From Haloferula sp. BvORR071 (lineage in GTDB: Bacteria; Verrucomicrobiota; Verrucomicrobiia; Verrucomicrobiales; Akkermansiaceae): DNA of 64,000 nt. The position numbers and the translations under genes were made by a program. The notes under the pieces are model-generated. The model saw only the letters and a program-made list of their open reading frames with translations, had not been told where the DNA came from and ran no database searches. Positions 8,672-16,824 of the stretch are shown piece by piece. The DNA lies in contig NZ_BATP01000007.1 in the NCBI RefSeq assembly GCF_000739615.1, positions 124,001-188,000 on the forward strand. The letters are read 5' to 3'. The first letter of the stretch is position 1. Every line of letters starts with the position of its first letter.

Positions 8672-10242
8672 GCGGATTCCTTGGGTTGATCCAAGACCAC
8701 CAATCGGGGTGGCAAAGGCAGGTCTAGTTCGAAGCAGGCACCGCTGCCGCCATGCACCAGCAGCAACTCGCCCTGCATGCGGCGGGCGAGGTCGCGCGCG
8801 ATGGCCAGGCCCAGGCCGGTGCCGCTGGAGCCTTCATTAACGCCACGGTGGACGCGCTCGAAGGCTTCGAAGATTTTCTCGCGCTGCTGCGATGGAATAC
8901 CCGGACCACGATCGTTGACGCGGAGGCGCAGGCGATCGGCGGTCATGCTGGTCTCGATGCCCAGCCAAGCGCCGGTGCTGGCATACTTCTCCACGTTTGA
9001 AATCAAATTGCCGGTGATCTGCGCCAAGGCATCGGGATCGAGCCGCACGCTCTCCCCTGCCCCGCGCTGCCATTCGACGGTCACCTTGCGGCGGTCCAGG
9101 GATGGCTGGAATTGGGCAAGCACGCCGGCGATCACTTCGTCCGGAATGCAGGGAGCTGAACGCAGCTCGAGGGTCTTGCGCTCGCCGCGGGAGAAGGTGA
9201 GCACGTTCGAGACGAGGCGTCCGAGGCGCTGCACTTCCTCATTCACGAGATCGAGACGGCGGCGGGCCTCGGCGGGGCGAACTTCGAGAGCGCGCCCTGT
9301 TAGATCGAGATTGAGCAGGATGTTGGTGAGCGGTGTGCCGAGCTCGTGCGAGACGCGGTTCACAAAGGAGACGCGTTCCTCCGCGAGGCGCAGGGCACGG
9401 GCTTGCTGGTTGCGGAGCAGGATGCCGGTCATCAGCAGCATGGCAGCGATGCCACAGGCGATCACCAGGGTCGCGCTGTCGTGTTCAGGAGTCACCTTCA
9501 ACTTGTCCCAAGCGAGCAGCTGCCATTCGCCCAAGCCATTGCGATGAGGAATGACCAGCGCCGCCGGACCGGTGCGCGTATCCTTGGCCGAGGCCAGCCA
9601 CTCAGCGCCGCCGGGGCCTTCCACCGCGACGAATTCGCCAGCTTGCTCCAAGGGTGTGAAGGAAGTCCGCGACCAGGTGGCGAAGTGCTTGCGCAGGCAA
9701 GCGTGCAGTTCCTCTTGGTCGATGGTGAAGCTCACCACGAGACCGCGGTCCCGCCACCAATAGACGCGGTGGCTGGCATCCGGACCGGACAACCAGCCGC
9801 TGCCGCAGGTGGTGGCGCTGAGCAGTTCCTTCGGAAGGATCACCGCATTGCGTGGGACCAAGCGACCTTCCTCTCCTTCCGCAAGGACCTGAGGGATCTT
9901 CAGCAAGCTGCCTACCGGCGGCTTCATGCCTTCGGCCTCTTTGATCCGTTGGCCGTTGGAGAAGATCTGGCAGGTGCGCAGGCCCATCAGGTTTTCGCAG
10001 CGCTTGGCCAGGCTCTTGGGCGGGAGCCATTCACCGTTCACGGCGATGTCATCGAGATGATCCGAGTAGAGCCGGTCCAGGCGATCGAGCTCAACGCGCA
10101 TGGCCGCCGAGAAGTCGAAGAGGCGCCCGCGATCGGCGGCGACCCGCTCCTCATGGGTTCGCCGCGCCAGTCGTTCGCCGCCCCAGAGAACCAGAGCGGC
10201 GACGACGAGCATGGGCAGGAGCGTGGTCCAAAAGGGTCGCAT
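8668..10242 (-). CDS. Sensor histidine kinase
   Basis: 524 residues from ATG at 10242. This start is preferred over upstream ones because it overlaps the preceding stop as TGATG and is followed at once by a membrane segment (about 8-22). A periplasmic region (about 23-255) separates it from a second membrane segment (about 256-277). Then come HisKA with phospho-acceptor His299 in RVSHELGTPLTN, and a HATPase_c domain with N box (NLISNVEKYA), G1 box DRGPGIP and G2 box GTGLGLAIA. A membrane-bound kinase that should phosphorylate the response regulator encoded next. The periplasmic part matches no family I recognise, so the signal is unknown. Confidence 0.9.
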   Translation of the reverse strand: MRPFWTTLLPMLVVAALVLWGGERLARRTHEERVAADRGRLFDFSAAMRVELDRLDRLYSDHLDDIAVNGEWLPPKSLAKRCENLMGLRTCQIFSNGQRIKEAEGMKPPVGSLLKIPQVLAEGEEGRLVPRNAVILPKELLSATTCGSGWLSGPDASHRVYWWRDRGLVVSFTIDQEELHACLRKHFATWSRTSFTPLEQAGEFVAVEGPGGAEWLASAKDTRTGPAALVIPHRNGLGEWQLLAWDKLKVTPEHDSATLVIACGIAAMLLMTGILLRNQQARALRLAEERVSFVNRVSHELGTPLTNILLNLDLTGRALEVRPAEARRRLDLVNEEVQRLGRLVSNVLTFSRGERKTLELRSAPCIPDEVIAGVLAQFQPSLDRRKVTVEWQRGAGESVRLDPDALAQITGNLISNVEKYASTGAWLGIETSMTADRLRLRVNDRGPGIPSQQREKIFEAFERVHRGVNEGSSGTGLGLAIARDLARRMQGELLLVHGGSGACFELDLPLPPRLVVLDQPKESA

Positions 10243-11144
10243 CAGGGAGCAACTACGGTCGGAGTAATGAAGGAGAACCAGACCCGTTTCGCGGAGTTGG
10301 GATCGATGACCGAAACCGGCGGGCGGCTCGGCGTGCCGACCAGCATCGGCTGGCGGTCGCGCAGGGTGAGAGCGGTGGTGACACGCTGGGATTCGAAAGT
10401 GGGCATCTCGGTCTCGGAGGGGCCCTTGCTCCATTTCGAGCGGCCCGCATAAGTCACGGTATCCGGTGCGAAGCGCAGGTCGATAATTTGATTGTTCGCG
10501 CCGATGGTGGGCTCGATTTCGATGGTGGTGCCAACATTGCGGGTCTCATACGAGGTCCCCAAGGGCGGAGCGAAGCGGCCGGAGGAATCTTCTTCCGGCG
10601 CAACCAGAGGAGCCGCCGGATCTGCCGGGGCTGCGGCGACCGGGTGCGGGGTGGGTGTCGCAAGGGGCGACGTGTCGGGGGTCGGGACGCCCAGCTTTTG
10701 GGGCTGCACGGGCTTCGGGCCATTGCCGTGCTCATATCCGGTGGGGTAGATCAGCTCCGAAATGCTCTCAAGCGTGGCCCTCTCCCCGGAGCGGGCACGG
10801 ACGATCGAGAACTGTTCCTGGACTGCCTCGCCCTTGGCGACACGGTCGATGAATTCCTTGTAGAGCTTGGCGTCATCCATGCCGGTCCGCTGCAAGGCGG
10901 CGGCATCGGCAAGATCGACGGAGAAGCTCTCAAAGCAGATCGAGACGAATCTCGGGCGGCTAGCTTCGCGCTCCTCATCGGTCATTTCCGACTCCGACCG
11001 AACAAAGGGATCCACCACGGGTGCCGGGGCGGGAGCGGCGGTTGGCGGTGCGGCAGCTGCCGGAGTAGGCGCCGGGCTCTGGGCGAGGAGGGCTGGCACG
11101 GCGATCAGGCCGGCGAGCAGGAAGCGGTATGGCGTTTTCATCAC
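10242..11144 (-). CDS. Secreted protein with secretin-like C-terminal domain
   Basis: 300 residues with a signal peptide (MKTPYRFLLAGLIAVPALLA) and two Pro/Ala-rich linkers (about 22-45 and 145-190). Between them is a helical block (FESFSVDLADAAAL ... SELIYPTGYE). The C-terminal about 100 residues (GTTIEIEPTIGANN ... FESQRVTTALTLRDRQPMLVG) resemble the last beta-rich part of type II/IV pilus secretins, where similar IxxEPxIG and RxxxTxxxxxDGQ patterns occur, but without an upstream secretin N-domain series. It is thus not a full secretin. It opens an operon with the histidine kinase (1-nt TGATG overlap) and response regulator. Function unknown; similar proteins are, to my memory, common in Verrucomicrobiota. 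Confidence 0.6.
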   Translation of the reverse strand: MMKTPYRFLLAGLIAVPALLAQSPAPTPAAAAPPTAAPAPAPVVDPFVRSESEMTDEEREASRPRFVSICFESFSVDLADAAALQRTGMDDAKLYKEFIDRVAKGEAVQEQFSIVRARSGERATLESISELIYPTGYEHGNGPKPVQPQKLGVPTPDTSPLATPTPHPVAAAPADPAAPLVAPEEDSSGRFAPPLGTSYETRNVGTTIEIEPTIGANNQIIDLRFAPDTVTYAGRSKWSKGPSETEMPTFESQRVTTALTLRDRQPMLVGTPSRPPVSVIDPNSAKRVWFSFITPTVVAP

Positions 11145-11302
11145 GCCGCGATCTTGGCGGATCGGGCGATGAGCCGGGTCAAAAGGATGTCAAAAGATCG
11201 GGGCTCTGTCCGGGGGCTCTGTTTGCGAGCGTCGTCCGGGTGTGAGGTGGGGGTGGGATTCCCCCTAGAGCTTGTCCGTCGCTTTGGTGGGGATACTCGC
11301 CC

Positions 11303-11350
11303 CCAAAGCGCCGATTCTCGCGCGCACTCCGATAGCGGCTGCGCAGCAAG
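11303..11350 (+). repeat. Dispersed GC-rich repeat, copy 1 of the AAAGCG family
   Basis: About 45 bp shared with 27735-27782, including the identical core GATTCTCGCGCGCACTCC and flanking AAAGCG and GCGGCTGCGC segments. It lies just past the HAD phosphatase gene, and GATATCGCCCTTGG at about 11354-11367 also matches the outer part of the second copy. Confidence 0.7.
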
Positions 11351-11376
11351 GGGGATATCGCCCTTGGGGGCGCTCG

Positions 11377-12069
11377 CTATTCTGCTACGAACTCGAGGAG
11401 GATTTGTGGATCTTCCAAGGTCTGGACTACGCGATCCGCGCCGGCAGCACGCAGTTGTTCGGCGCTGAACTTGCCTGTGGCCACAGCCAGACAGCGCGCG
11501 CCCATGGCATGGGCGCAGGCGATATCCTTTGGCGTATCTCCGATCACAAGGGTTTCCTGCGCGGTAAAAGTCATCCCAGCATGTGCGGCGGCGCGATCCA
11601 AGGCCACGGGGCCCAATAGATTGCGGTCGGCATGATCACAGCCATAGGCCCCGAAGGGGAAATGATGATCCAAGCCGTAGTGGCGCATCTTGGCCCCTGC
11701 CCCGCCGGCGATATTGCCGGTCAGGAGTCCGATCGTGATGTCGGAGCGGCGCGATAGTTCGTCGAGAAGCCCGGCTGCTCCCGGTAAAACCCGGCCGTGC
11801 CAAGTACCTGCCGCGAGGTTCCGCTCCAAGTGAGCCAAGTAGATGGCGAAAAAGCGCTCTGCCTCTCCCTCGGCATGCGCCAGATCGAAGTGCGCGAGAA
11901 TCCCCGCCAGCACCCCGAGATCGGTGCTCCCCGCCAGATCCAGCGGGGGACCTTCGCCGCCATAGCATTCCGCAGTGGCCTGTTGCAGGGCACGCATCCC
12001 GGCACCACCGGTATCCACCAGGGTGCCGTCGATGTCGAATAGCCAGAGCCGTGCCTGTGCCGCAGCCAC
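11377..12069 (-). CDS. HAD-superfamily hydrolase (phosphoglycolate phosphatase-like)
   Basis: 230 residues, Rossmann-like HAD fold with a helical cap. Motif I is FDIDGTLVDT with Asp12 as nucleophile and Asp14 as acid/base; motif II is the Thr in GLLTGN; motif IV is TLVIGDTPKDIACA with the second aspartate pair replaced in part by DTPKD, as usual for phosphoglycolate phosphatase-type members. Length matches the family. Likely a small-molecule phosphatase in the cytoplasm; the substrate is not certain. The start codon lies 6 bp beyond the stop of infC on the same strand, so it may be co-transcribed with infC. Confidence 0.85.
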   Translation of the reverse strand: MAAAQARLWLFDIDGTLVDTGGAGMRALQQATAECYGGEGPPLDLAGSTDLGVLAGILAHFDLAHAEGEAERFFAIYLAHLERNLAAGTWHGRVLPGAAGLLDELSRRSDITIGLLTGNIAGGAGAKMRHYGLDHHFPFGAYGCDHADRNLLGPVALDRAAAHAGMTFTAQETLVIGDTPKDIACAHAMGARCLAVATGKFSAEQLRAAGADRVVQTLEDPQILLEFVAE

Positions 12070-12075
12070 GCGGTA

Positions 12076-12804
12076 TTACTCCTTCTCGGCAGGCGTCTGC
12101 TCCTGCTCGGTCTCCGCGGAGGAGGAAACGGCTTCCGTGGCGTCATCGCCCTCGGAGTTGCCCCCTTCCTCGTCGAAGCCTTCGCCGTCCTCGTCTTCGT
12201 CGAAGTCGTCTTCCTCGATCAACTCACCGTGGAAGAGGTGGAACTTCCGCTTGCGCTGGTGTTCCGGAAGCGGTGAAAGGGTCATGCCGACGGCGCGACC
12301 ATTGAGGCGCGGCTCCTGGTCCACGTGGGCGATCTGCTTGAGATCCTCGATGATGCGCTTCATCATCACGAATCCGAGCTCCTTGTGAGCGTTTTCACGA
12401 CCGCGGAACTGCAGGACCATACGCACCTTGTGACCGGTCGCGAGGAAACCCTCGGCGCGGCCCATCTTGATGTTGTAGTCGTGCTGGCCGGTGCCGACGC
12501 GGAATTTCGTTTCCTTCATCCGCGTCGAGTTCTTCGACTTTACCTTCTTCAGCTTGGACTGCTCGTACTTATACTTGCCGTAATCGACGATGCGGCAAAC
12601 GGGCGGGTCCGCGTTGGGCGCGATCTCGACGAGGTCGAGCCCGATCAGCTTGGCCTTTTCAAGCGCCTCGCGGGCACTCATGACGCCGAGCTGGTCGCCG
12701 TTGAACAAGACGACGCGCACCTTGGGCGCGCGGATCCGGTCGTTCACGCGCGTCATATCGCGCTGCTGACGACCCCTGAAGTTTCCTTTTGATGGCTTAG
12801 CGAT
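12076..12804 (-). CDS. infC: Translation initiation factor IF-3, ATC start proposed
   Basis: IF-3 binds the 30S subunit, prevents premature 50S joining and proofreads start codons. The N-domain (RVNDRIRAPKVRVV), basic linker (KYKYEQSKLKKVKSKN) and C-domain (MKETKFRVGTGQHDYNIKM ... NGRAVGMTLSPL) are all present. The only in-frame ATG (12756) has no ribosome binding site. Sixteen codons upstream an ATC at 12804-12802 follows a full GGAGGA (12817-12812) with 7-nt spacing, and the added residues IAKPSKGNFRGRQQRD are basic like other IF-3 N-termini. IF-3 genes are known for rare start codons (AUU in E. coli) used for autoregulation, so this start is preferred. A roughly 50-residue acidic tail (EEDDFDEDEDGEG...) extends the C-terminus beyond the usual length. 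Confidence 0.93.
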   Translation of the reverse strand: MAKPSKGNFRGRQQRDMTRVNDRIRAPKVRVVLFNGDQLGVMSAREALEKAKLIGLDLVEIAPNADPPVCRIVDYGKYKYEQSKLKKVKSKNSTRMKETKFRVGTGQHDYNIKMGRAEGFLATGHKVRMVLQFRGRENAHKELGFVMMKRIIEDLKQIAHVDQEPRLNGRAVGMTLSPLPEHQRKRKFHLFHGELIEEDDFDEDEDGEGFDEEGGNSEGDDATEAVSSSAETEQEQTPAEKE

Positions 12805-12811
12805 GGCTTTG

Positions 12812-12817
12812 TCCTCC
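12812..12817 (-). promoter_or_regulatory. Shine-Dalgarno site deciding the infC start
   Basis: GGAGGA on the minus strand, 7 nt before the proposed ATC start codon of infC. It is the only good ribosome binding site near the gene start. Confidence 0.75.
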
Positions 12818-12920
12818 GTAGGTTCGATGCGACACAGGCAGGCACGGGGGAGCCGAGCCTTCGCCTGCGAAGGGGTTCGTGGAACGGCGGCCCGGATCAG
12901 AGATCATACGAGGCTGCAAT

Positions 12921-12950
12921 CGCGGAAACGGCCATCGGGGCCGTTTCGCG
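12921..12950 (-). promoter_or_regulatory. Stem-loop in the infC leader
   Basis: Arms AAACGGCC/GGCCGTTT (12926-12933 with 12939-12946), loop of 5 nt, extended by CGCG/CGCG past a one-base bulge. It lies about 120 nt before the infC start. A T-run follows only on the plus strand, so for infC it is more likely a leader structure than a terminator. Confidence 0.4.
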
Positions 12951-13059
12951 GATTTTTCGAATATCGTTCCAGCAAAATCATCAGGTGGCACTGTGGCCGG
13001 GTGTCGCATAGGGCGCGGCGGCGGGGGATTTTCCCTGCTTCGCGGGCGACTGAGGGGAG

Positions 13060-13088
13060 TATATAAGACCGAAGGGCTATCCGGGCAA
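13060..13088 (-). promoter_or_regulatory. Possible infC promoter
   Basis: On the minus strand TTGCCC (13088-13083) and TATATA (13065-13060) are separated by 17 bp, four of six matches each to the sigma-70 boxes. Use of it would give an infC leader of about 250 nt. Confidence 0.35.
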
Positions 13089-13106
13089 GCGGGATTTTTC
13101 GGGATA

Positions 13107-13140
13107 AGTAGTCCGCACAGGCCTCTGTGCGGACGAATGG
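13107..13140 (-). repeat. Dispersed stem-loop repeat, copy C (inverted)
   Basis: Family sequence in minus orientation: 10-bp perfect stem GTCCGCACAG/CTGTGCGGAC (13111-13120 with 13125-13134), loop GCCT, flanked by AGTA and GAA. Confidence 0.75.
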
Positions 13141-13232
13141 TCCCTTCCAGAGGACCCAGCCCCACGCCCTTGGGAAAAGCCGGGGAAGGATTGATCGGAG
13201 CGCACCCGGGGGCAGATGGTGGTGTCGGCCGT

Positions 13233-13271
13233 GATAACTGCTTCGCCGCACAGAGGGCTGTGCGGACCACC
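13233..13271 (+). repeat. Dispersed stem-loop repeat, copy D (CTTCGCCGC subtype)
   Basis: ATAACTGCTTCGCCGCACAG with 8-bp stem CCGCACAG/CTGTGCGG (13246-13253 with 13258-13265), then ACCACC. It shares the variant flanks CTTCGCC and ACCACC with the copy at 43484-43521. Confidence 0.75.
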
Positions 13272-13345
13272 TGCTGGCGCTGAGGTCGGAATTGAGGAAG
13301 GGTGAGGCGCCGCGCACCCGGGGGCACTTAGTGTTGCCAGACGGT

Positions 13346-13385
13346 AGAACTGCTTCGTCCGCACACGGCGTGTGCGGACTACTTC
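13346..13385 (+). repeat. Dispersed stem-loop repeat, copy E on the thrS stop codon
   Basis: GAACTGCTTCG, then stem TCCGCACAC/GTGTGCGGA (13358-13366 with 13370-13378), then CTACTT. Its end overlaps the thrS stop codon (complement of TCA at 13384-13386). Confidence 0.8.
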
Positions 13386-15276
13386 ACAGCCGCCGCTCCT
13401 TGATCTCGGCGACGATGTCGGTGACGAAGTCGGCGAGTGGCTTGGAGCCGAGGTCGTCCTTGTCGCGGTGGCGGACGGATACGGTCCCCTCCTCCACTTC
13501 CTTCGCGCCGAGGACCAGCATGTAGGGAATGCGCTCGAGGCGGGCGTTGCGGATCTTCGCGCCGACCTTGTCGGAGGACTCGTCGACCGTCACGCGCACG
13601 CCGGCTTCGGCAAGCTTGGTCGCGGCTTCCTGGGCGGCATCGAGGAATTTTTCAGAGATCGGCAGGATGCGGACCTGCTCCGGGGAGAGCCAAGTCGGGA
13701 ACTTACCTTCGAAGTGCTCGATCAGCAGACCCGTGAAGCGCTCCAGCGAACCGAAGGGCGCGCGGTGGATCATCACCGGACGGTGCGGCGAATTGTCCGC
13801 ACCGATGTAGCTCAGGTCGAAGCGCTCCGGCAGGACGTAGTCCACCTGGACCGTGCCGAGCTGCCAATCGCGACCGATGACGTCCTTCACCACGAAGTCG
13901 ATCTTCGGGCCGTAGAAGGCAGCTTCGCCGGGTTCTTCCGAGAAGGGCACGCCCAGCGTGGCGGCGGCTTGGCGGCAGGCGTCCTCGGCGAGGTCCCACT
14001 TGGCGGGATCGCCGGTGAACTTGCTACTGTCCGGATCGCGCAGGCCGACACGGACGCGGTAATCATTCATGCCGAGCGTCGTGAGCACGGTCTTCACCAG
14101 GCTGAGGCAGCCGATGAGTTCCTTCGCCACTTGGTCCGGTGTGCAGAAGAGGTGGGCATCGTCCTGGGTGAAGCCGCGGACGCGGGTCATGCCGCCCAGC
14201 TCGCCGGATTGCTCCCAGCGATAGACGGTGCCGAATTCCGCGAGGCGCACCGGCAGATCACGGTAGGAGCGGTGCTGGCTGCCGAAGATCTTGATGTGGT
14301 GCGGGCAGTTCATCGGCTTGAGCATGTAGCCCTCGATGGTGCCGTCGGAGAGACCGTTGATCAGGGTCGCGCAGCTCGCGTCTTCATCGGCCAGCTTCTC
14401 CAGTGCTTCGCGCTCCGCGAGCGGCGGATACTGACTCTCCTGGTAGTAGGGAAAGTGTCCGGAGGTGCGGTAGAGACCGAGCTTGCCGATGTGCGGCGTG
14501 AAGACCTGCGAGTAGCCCTGCTTGTCGAGTTCTTGGGAAATGAAGTCCTGCAGCGCGCGGCGGATGAGACCACCCTTGGGCGTCCAGAGGATCAGGCCTT
14601 GCCCGACGGCTTCATCGATGTGGAAGAGGTGCAGCTCACGGCCGAGGCGGCGGTGGTCGCGCTTCTTCGCTTCCTCAAGGCGCACGAGGTGCTCCTCAAG
14701 CAGTTCCTTACTTTCGAAAGCCGTGCCGTAGAGGCGCTGGAGCTGCCCCTTCGACTCATCGCCCAAGTAGAAGGACGAGGAGACCGACATCAGCTTCACG
14801 TTCTTGCACTTCGAGGTGTAACCGACGTGCGGCCCGGCACAGAGGTCAATGAAATCGCCGTTCTGGAAGCAGGAAATCGTCTCGCCTTCCGGGATCTTGT
14901 CGATCAGGTCGAGCTTGAAGCGGCTCGGGTTGCCGGGGCGCTCGGAGAGACCGCCGAGGCGGCCGCTCTCGGCCATGGCCTTCGCTTCCTCACGGGAGAT
15001 CGCGCGATAGTCGAACTTCTGGTTCTCCTTCGCGACCTTCTTCATCTCCGCCTCGATCTTCTCGAAGTCGTCCGGGGTGATCCGGTGCTTCATTTCGAAG
15101 TCGTAGTAGAAGCCGCTCTCGATCGGCGGGCCGTAGGCGAACTGGGCATCCGGCCAAATACGGAGGATCGCGGTGGCCATCACGTGGGCGCAAGAGTGGC
15201 GAAGCCGATCAATATCGGACATTTGCTGGCGCTCATCGAGTGTCTTCCGGTCGGACATGGGGCGGGGAGAGTGCAA
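13384..15276 (-). CDS. thrS: Threonyl-tRNA synthetase lacking the TGS domain
   Basis: 630 residues charging tRNA-Thr with threonine. The editing domain starts almost at once with HSCAH (27-31) and includes the FIDLCAGPHV block. The class II catalytic core has motif 2 (RWEQSGELGGMTRVRGFTQDDAH), the zinc-site Cys in KPMNCPHH, and motif 3 (IHRAPFGSLERFTGLL). The anticodon-binding domain is C-terminal (QVRILPISEKF ... RIPYMLVLGAKEVEEGTVSVR). The N-terminal TGS domain of about 60 residues found in E. coli ThrRS is missing; only about 25 residues precede the editing domain. A second in-frame ATG at 15258 (MSDRKTL) is an equally good start; no Shine-Dalgarno decides. Same strand as infC, but a 579-bp gap separates them. 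Confidence 0.96.
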   Translation of the reverse strand: MHSPRPMSDRKTLDERQQMSDIDRLRHSCAHVMATAILRIWPDAQFAYGPPIESGFYYDFEMKHRITPDDFEKIEAEMKKVAKENQKFDYRAISREEAKAMAESGRLGGLSERPGNPSRFKLDLIDKIPEGETISCFQNGDFIDLCAGPHVGYTSKCKNVKLMSVSSSFYLGDESKGQLQRLYGTAFESKELLEEHLVRLEEAKKRDHRRLGRELHLFHIDEAVGQGLILWTPKGGLIRRALQDFISQELDKQGYSQVFTPHIGKLGLYRTSGHFPYYQESQYPPLAEREALEKLADEDASCATLINGLSDGTIEGYMLKPMNCPHHIKIFGSQHRSYRDLPVRLAEFGTVYRWEQSGELGGMTRVRGFTQDDAHLFCTPDQVAKELIGCLSLVKTVLTTLGMNDYRVRVGLRDPDSSKFTGDPAKWDLAEDACRQAAATLGVPFSEEPGEAAFYGPKIDFVVKDVIGRDWQLGTVQVDYVLPERFDLSYIGADNSPHRPVMIHRAPFGSLERFTGLLIEHFEGKFPTWLSPEQVRILPISEKFLDAAQEAATKLAEAGVRVTVDESSDKVGAKIRNARLERIPYMLVLGAKEVEEGTVSVRHRDKDDLGSKPLADFVTDIVAEIKERRL

Positions 15277-15399
15277 CGGAAGCCGGGATTTTCAACACCG
15301 GATTCCGCCTGTTTTGAGCGGGGCCGGGGCAGAGGCGGTGCGGACGCGCCACACCGCCCGGGGAAATCCCCCCGCAGGCTGGGGAAATTACGGATCAGC

Positions 15400-16824
15400 T
15401 CACTCGTCCGCTTCCTTGCCCTCTGCCTTTGCTCCGAGCTCCGGGCCGCGGTCTTGCGGCATCGATTGGTGCCAGGTTACTGCCATCTTCGCGAGGCGCT
15501 CCGCGGTCTCCTTTTGCCCGGCGGCCAGGTTCTTGGCTTCGCCGGGATCGGCGGCGAGGTCGTAAAGCTGCGTGTCGGAGCCATCGTAGCTGCAGAGAAG
15601 CTTCAGCGAGCCCTCGCGCACGGCGAGGTCGGGCTGGACTGCGCCCTCAATGTTCTTGCGGTCCGGCGGGCGGCGCCAGAAGATGGGTGCTTTGCGCGAG
15701 GCATCCGCCTTGCCGAGCATGGTCGCGGAGAGGTCCTCGCCGTCATAGGCGGTGGTCTTGCCGCCATCCACCTTCGCGATTGTTAGAAGCGAAGGCGCGA
15801 GGTCAAAGGCCGCGAAGACCGAGCTCTCGTTCACGGTTCCCACCTTCGCCTTCTCCACCAGCGATGGGCTCCACACGATGAGCGGCGAGCGGGTCCCGCC
15901 CTCATAGAGGCTGCCCTTCTTGCCGCGGAATGGCCCGGCCGAACCTGCACCCGGCTCCGGGCCGTTGTCGGAGAAGACGAGCACGATGGTGTTGTCCTTC
16001 AGCTCGGGAGTATCGCGGATGTGGTCGAAGAGCTTGCCGAGCTGGCGGTCCATTTCCTTGAGCACGGCGAGATACATCCCGCGCTTGCCCTGCTCCCACT
16101 TGTCCACCGGCGGCCAGAAGGGCGAATGGACGTCATCGGGCCAGACATCGACGTAGAAGGGCTTCTTGTCCTTCACCGCCTGGTCCATGAAGGGCAGCGC
16201 GGCATCGATGTAGCCGGTCGTAATCTGCGAGCGCTGCATCCAAGTGACGGGTCCGCCAAGGCGCTCCGCATCCTGCCAGATCTTCTTGGGCTCCTTGTCA
16301 TTCGGACGCATGGTCAGGGGCAGGAGCTTCGGGCCCATGCCCTCGAAATTGGTGAGGCTCTTGTCGTAACCATATTCGGTGATCAGCGGCGCATCCGCCA
16401 CATCGCGCTGGCCGCCGAGATGCCACTTGCCGAAGTGCCCGGTGGCATAACCCGCGCCCTTCAGGGATCGGGCCAAGGTCGGCGCTTTCAGGTCCAGCCA
16501 CTGCGCCATCCCGCGGCGCTTGTTAGACTGCCGGTTCTCCAAGAATGAAGTGATGTTCCAGCGCTGCGGATATTGCCCGGTCGCGATGGCGCAGCGTGAG
16601 GGCGAGCAGATCGATTGGTTCACGTAGAACTGCTTGAAGCGGATCCCCTCCGAGGCCAAGCGGTCGATGTTCGGCGTTTTCGCCTCCTGGTTGCCGAAGC
16701 AGGAGAAGTCTCCCCAGCCCATGTCATCGATCAGGAGCACCACGATATTGGGCTTTTCGGCGGCCGCCAGGGGGCCGGCCAGAGCGAGGAAGAGGACAAG
16801 GGAACGCAGCATCATTACCCCCAA
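15400..16824 (-). CDS. Secreted arylsulfatase-type sulfatase
   Basis: 474 residues with a signal peptide (LRSLVLFLALAGPLAAA). The sulfatase signature SICSPSRCAIATGQ carries Cys73, the residue expected to be oxidised to formylglycine by a separate maturase, followed by the invariant Pro and Arg. Metal ligands DD in LLIDDMGWGD and DN in VFSDNGPEPG are in place, as is GHFGKWHLGG. Such enzymes remove sulfate esters from polysaccharides or glycans outside the cytoplasm; the substrate is unknown. ATG at 16815 (MLRSL) is an alternative start giving a tighter signal peptide. Single gene, divergent from the serine hydrolase. Confidence 0.92.
   Translation of the reverse strand: MGVMMLRSLVLFLALAGPLAAAEKPNIVVLLIDDMGWGDFSCFGNQEAKTPNIDRLASEGIRFKQFYVNQSICSPSRCAIATGQYPQRWNITSFLENRQSNKRRGMAQWLDLKAPTLARSLKGAGYATGHFGKWHLGGQRDVADAPLITEYGYDKSLTNFEGMGPKLLPLTMRPNDKEPKKIWQDAERLGGPVTWMQRSQITTGYIDAALPFMDQAVKDKKPFYVDVWPDDVHSPFWPPVDKWEQGKRGMYLAVLKEMDRQLGKLFDHIRDTPELKDNTIVLVFSDNGPEPGAGSAGPFRGKKGSLYEGGTRSPLIVWSPSLVEKAKVGTVNESSVFAAFDLAPSLLTIAKVDGGKTTAYDGEDLSATMLGKADASRKAPIFWRRPPDRKNIEGAVQPDLAVREGSLKLLCSYDGSDTQLYDLAADPGEAKNLAAGQKETAERLAKMAVTWHQSMPQDRGPELGAKAEGKEADE

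Larger units (their letters stand above)
12805..13383. other. Intergenic region between infC and thrS, rich in stem-loops
   Basis: 579 bp without a credible gene. It contains the infC ribosome binding site, a leader hairpin (12921-12950), a possible infC promoter (13060-13088) and three copies of the dispersed stem-loop repeat (13107-13140 inverted, 13233-13271, 13346-13385). Open frames in this stretch are short and lack family features. Confidence 0.6.

Noticed and set aside
13372-15786. 804-codon open frame on the plus strand
   Set aside because: Antisense to thrS and the sulfatase; open only because of GC-rich codon use. It has no domain pattern and a composition typical of shadow frames.
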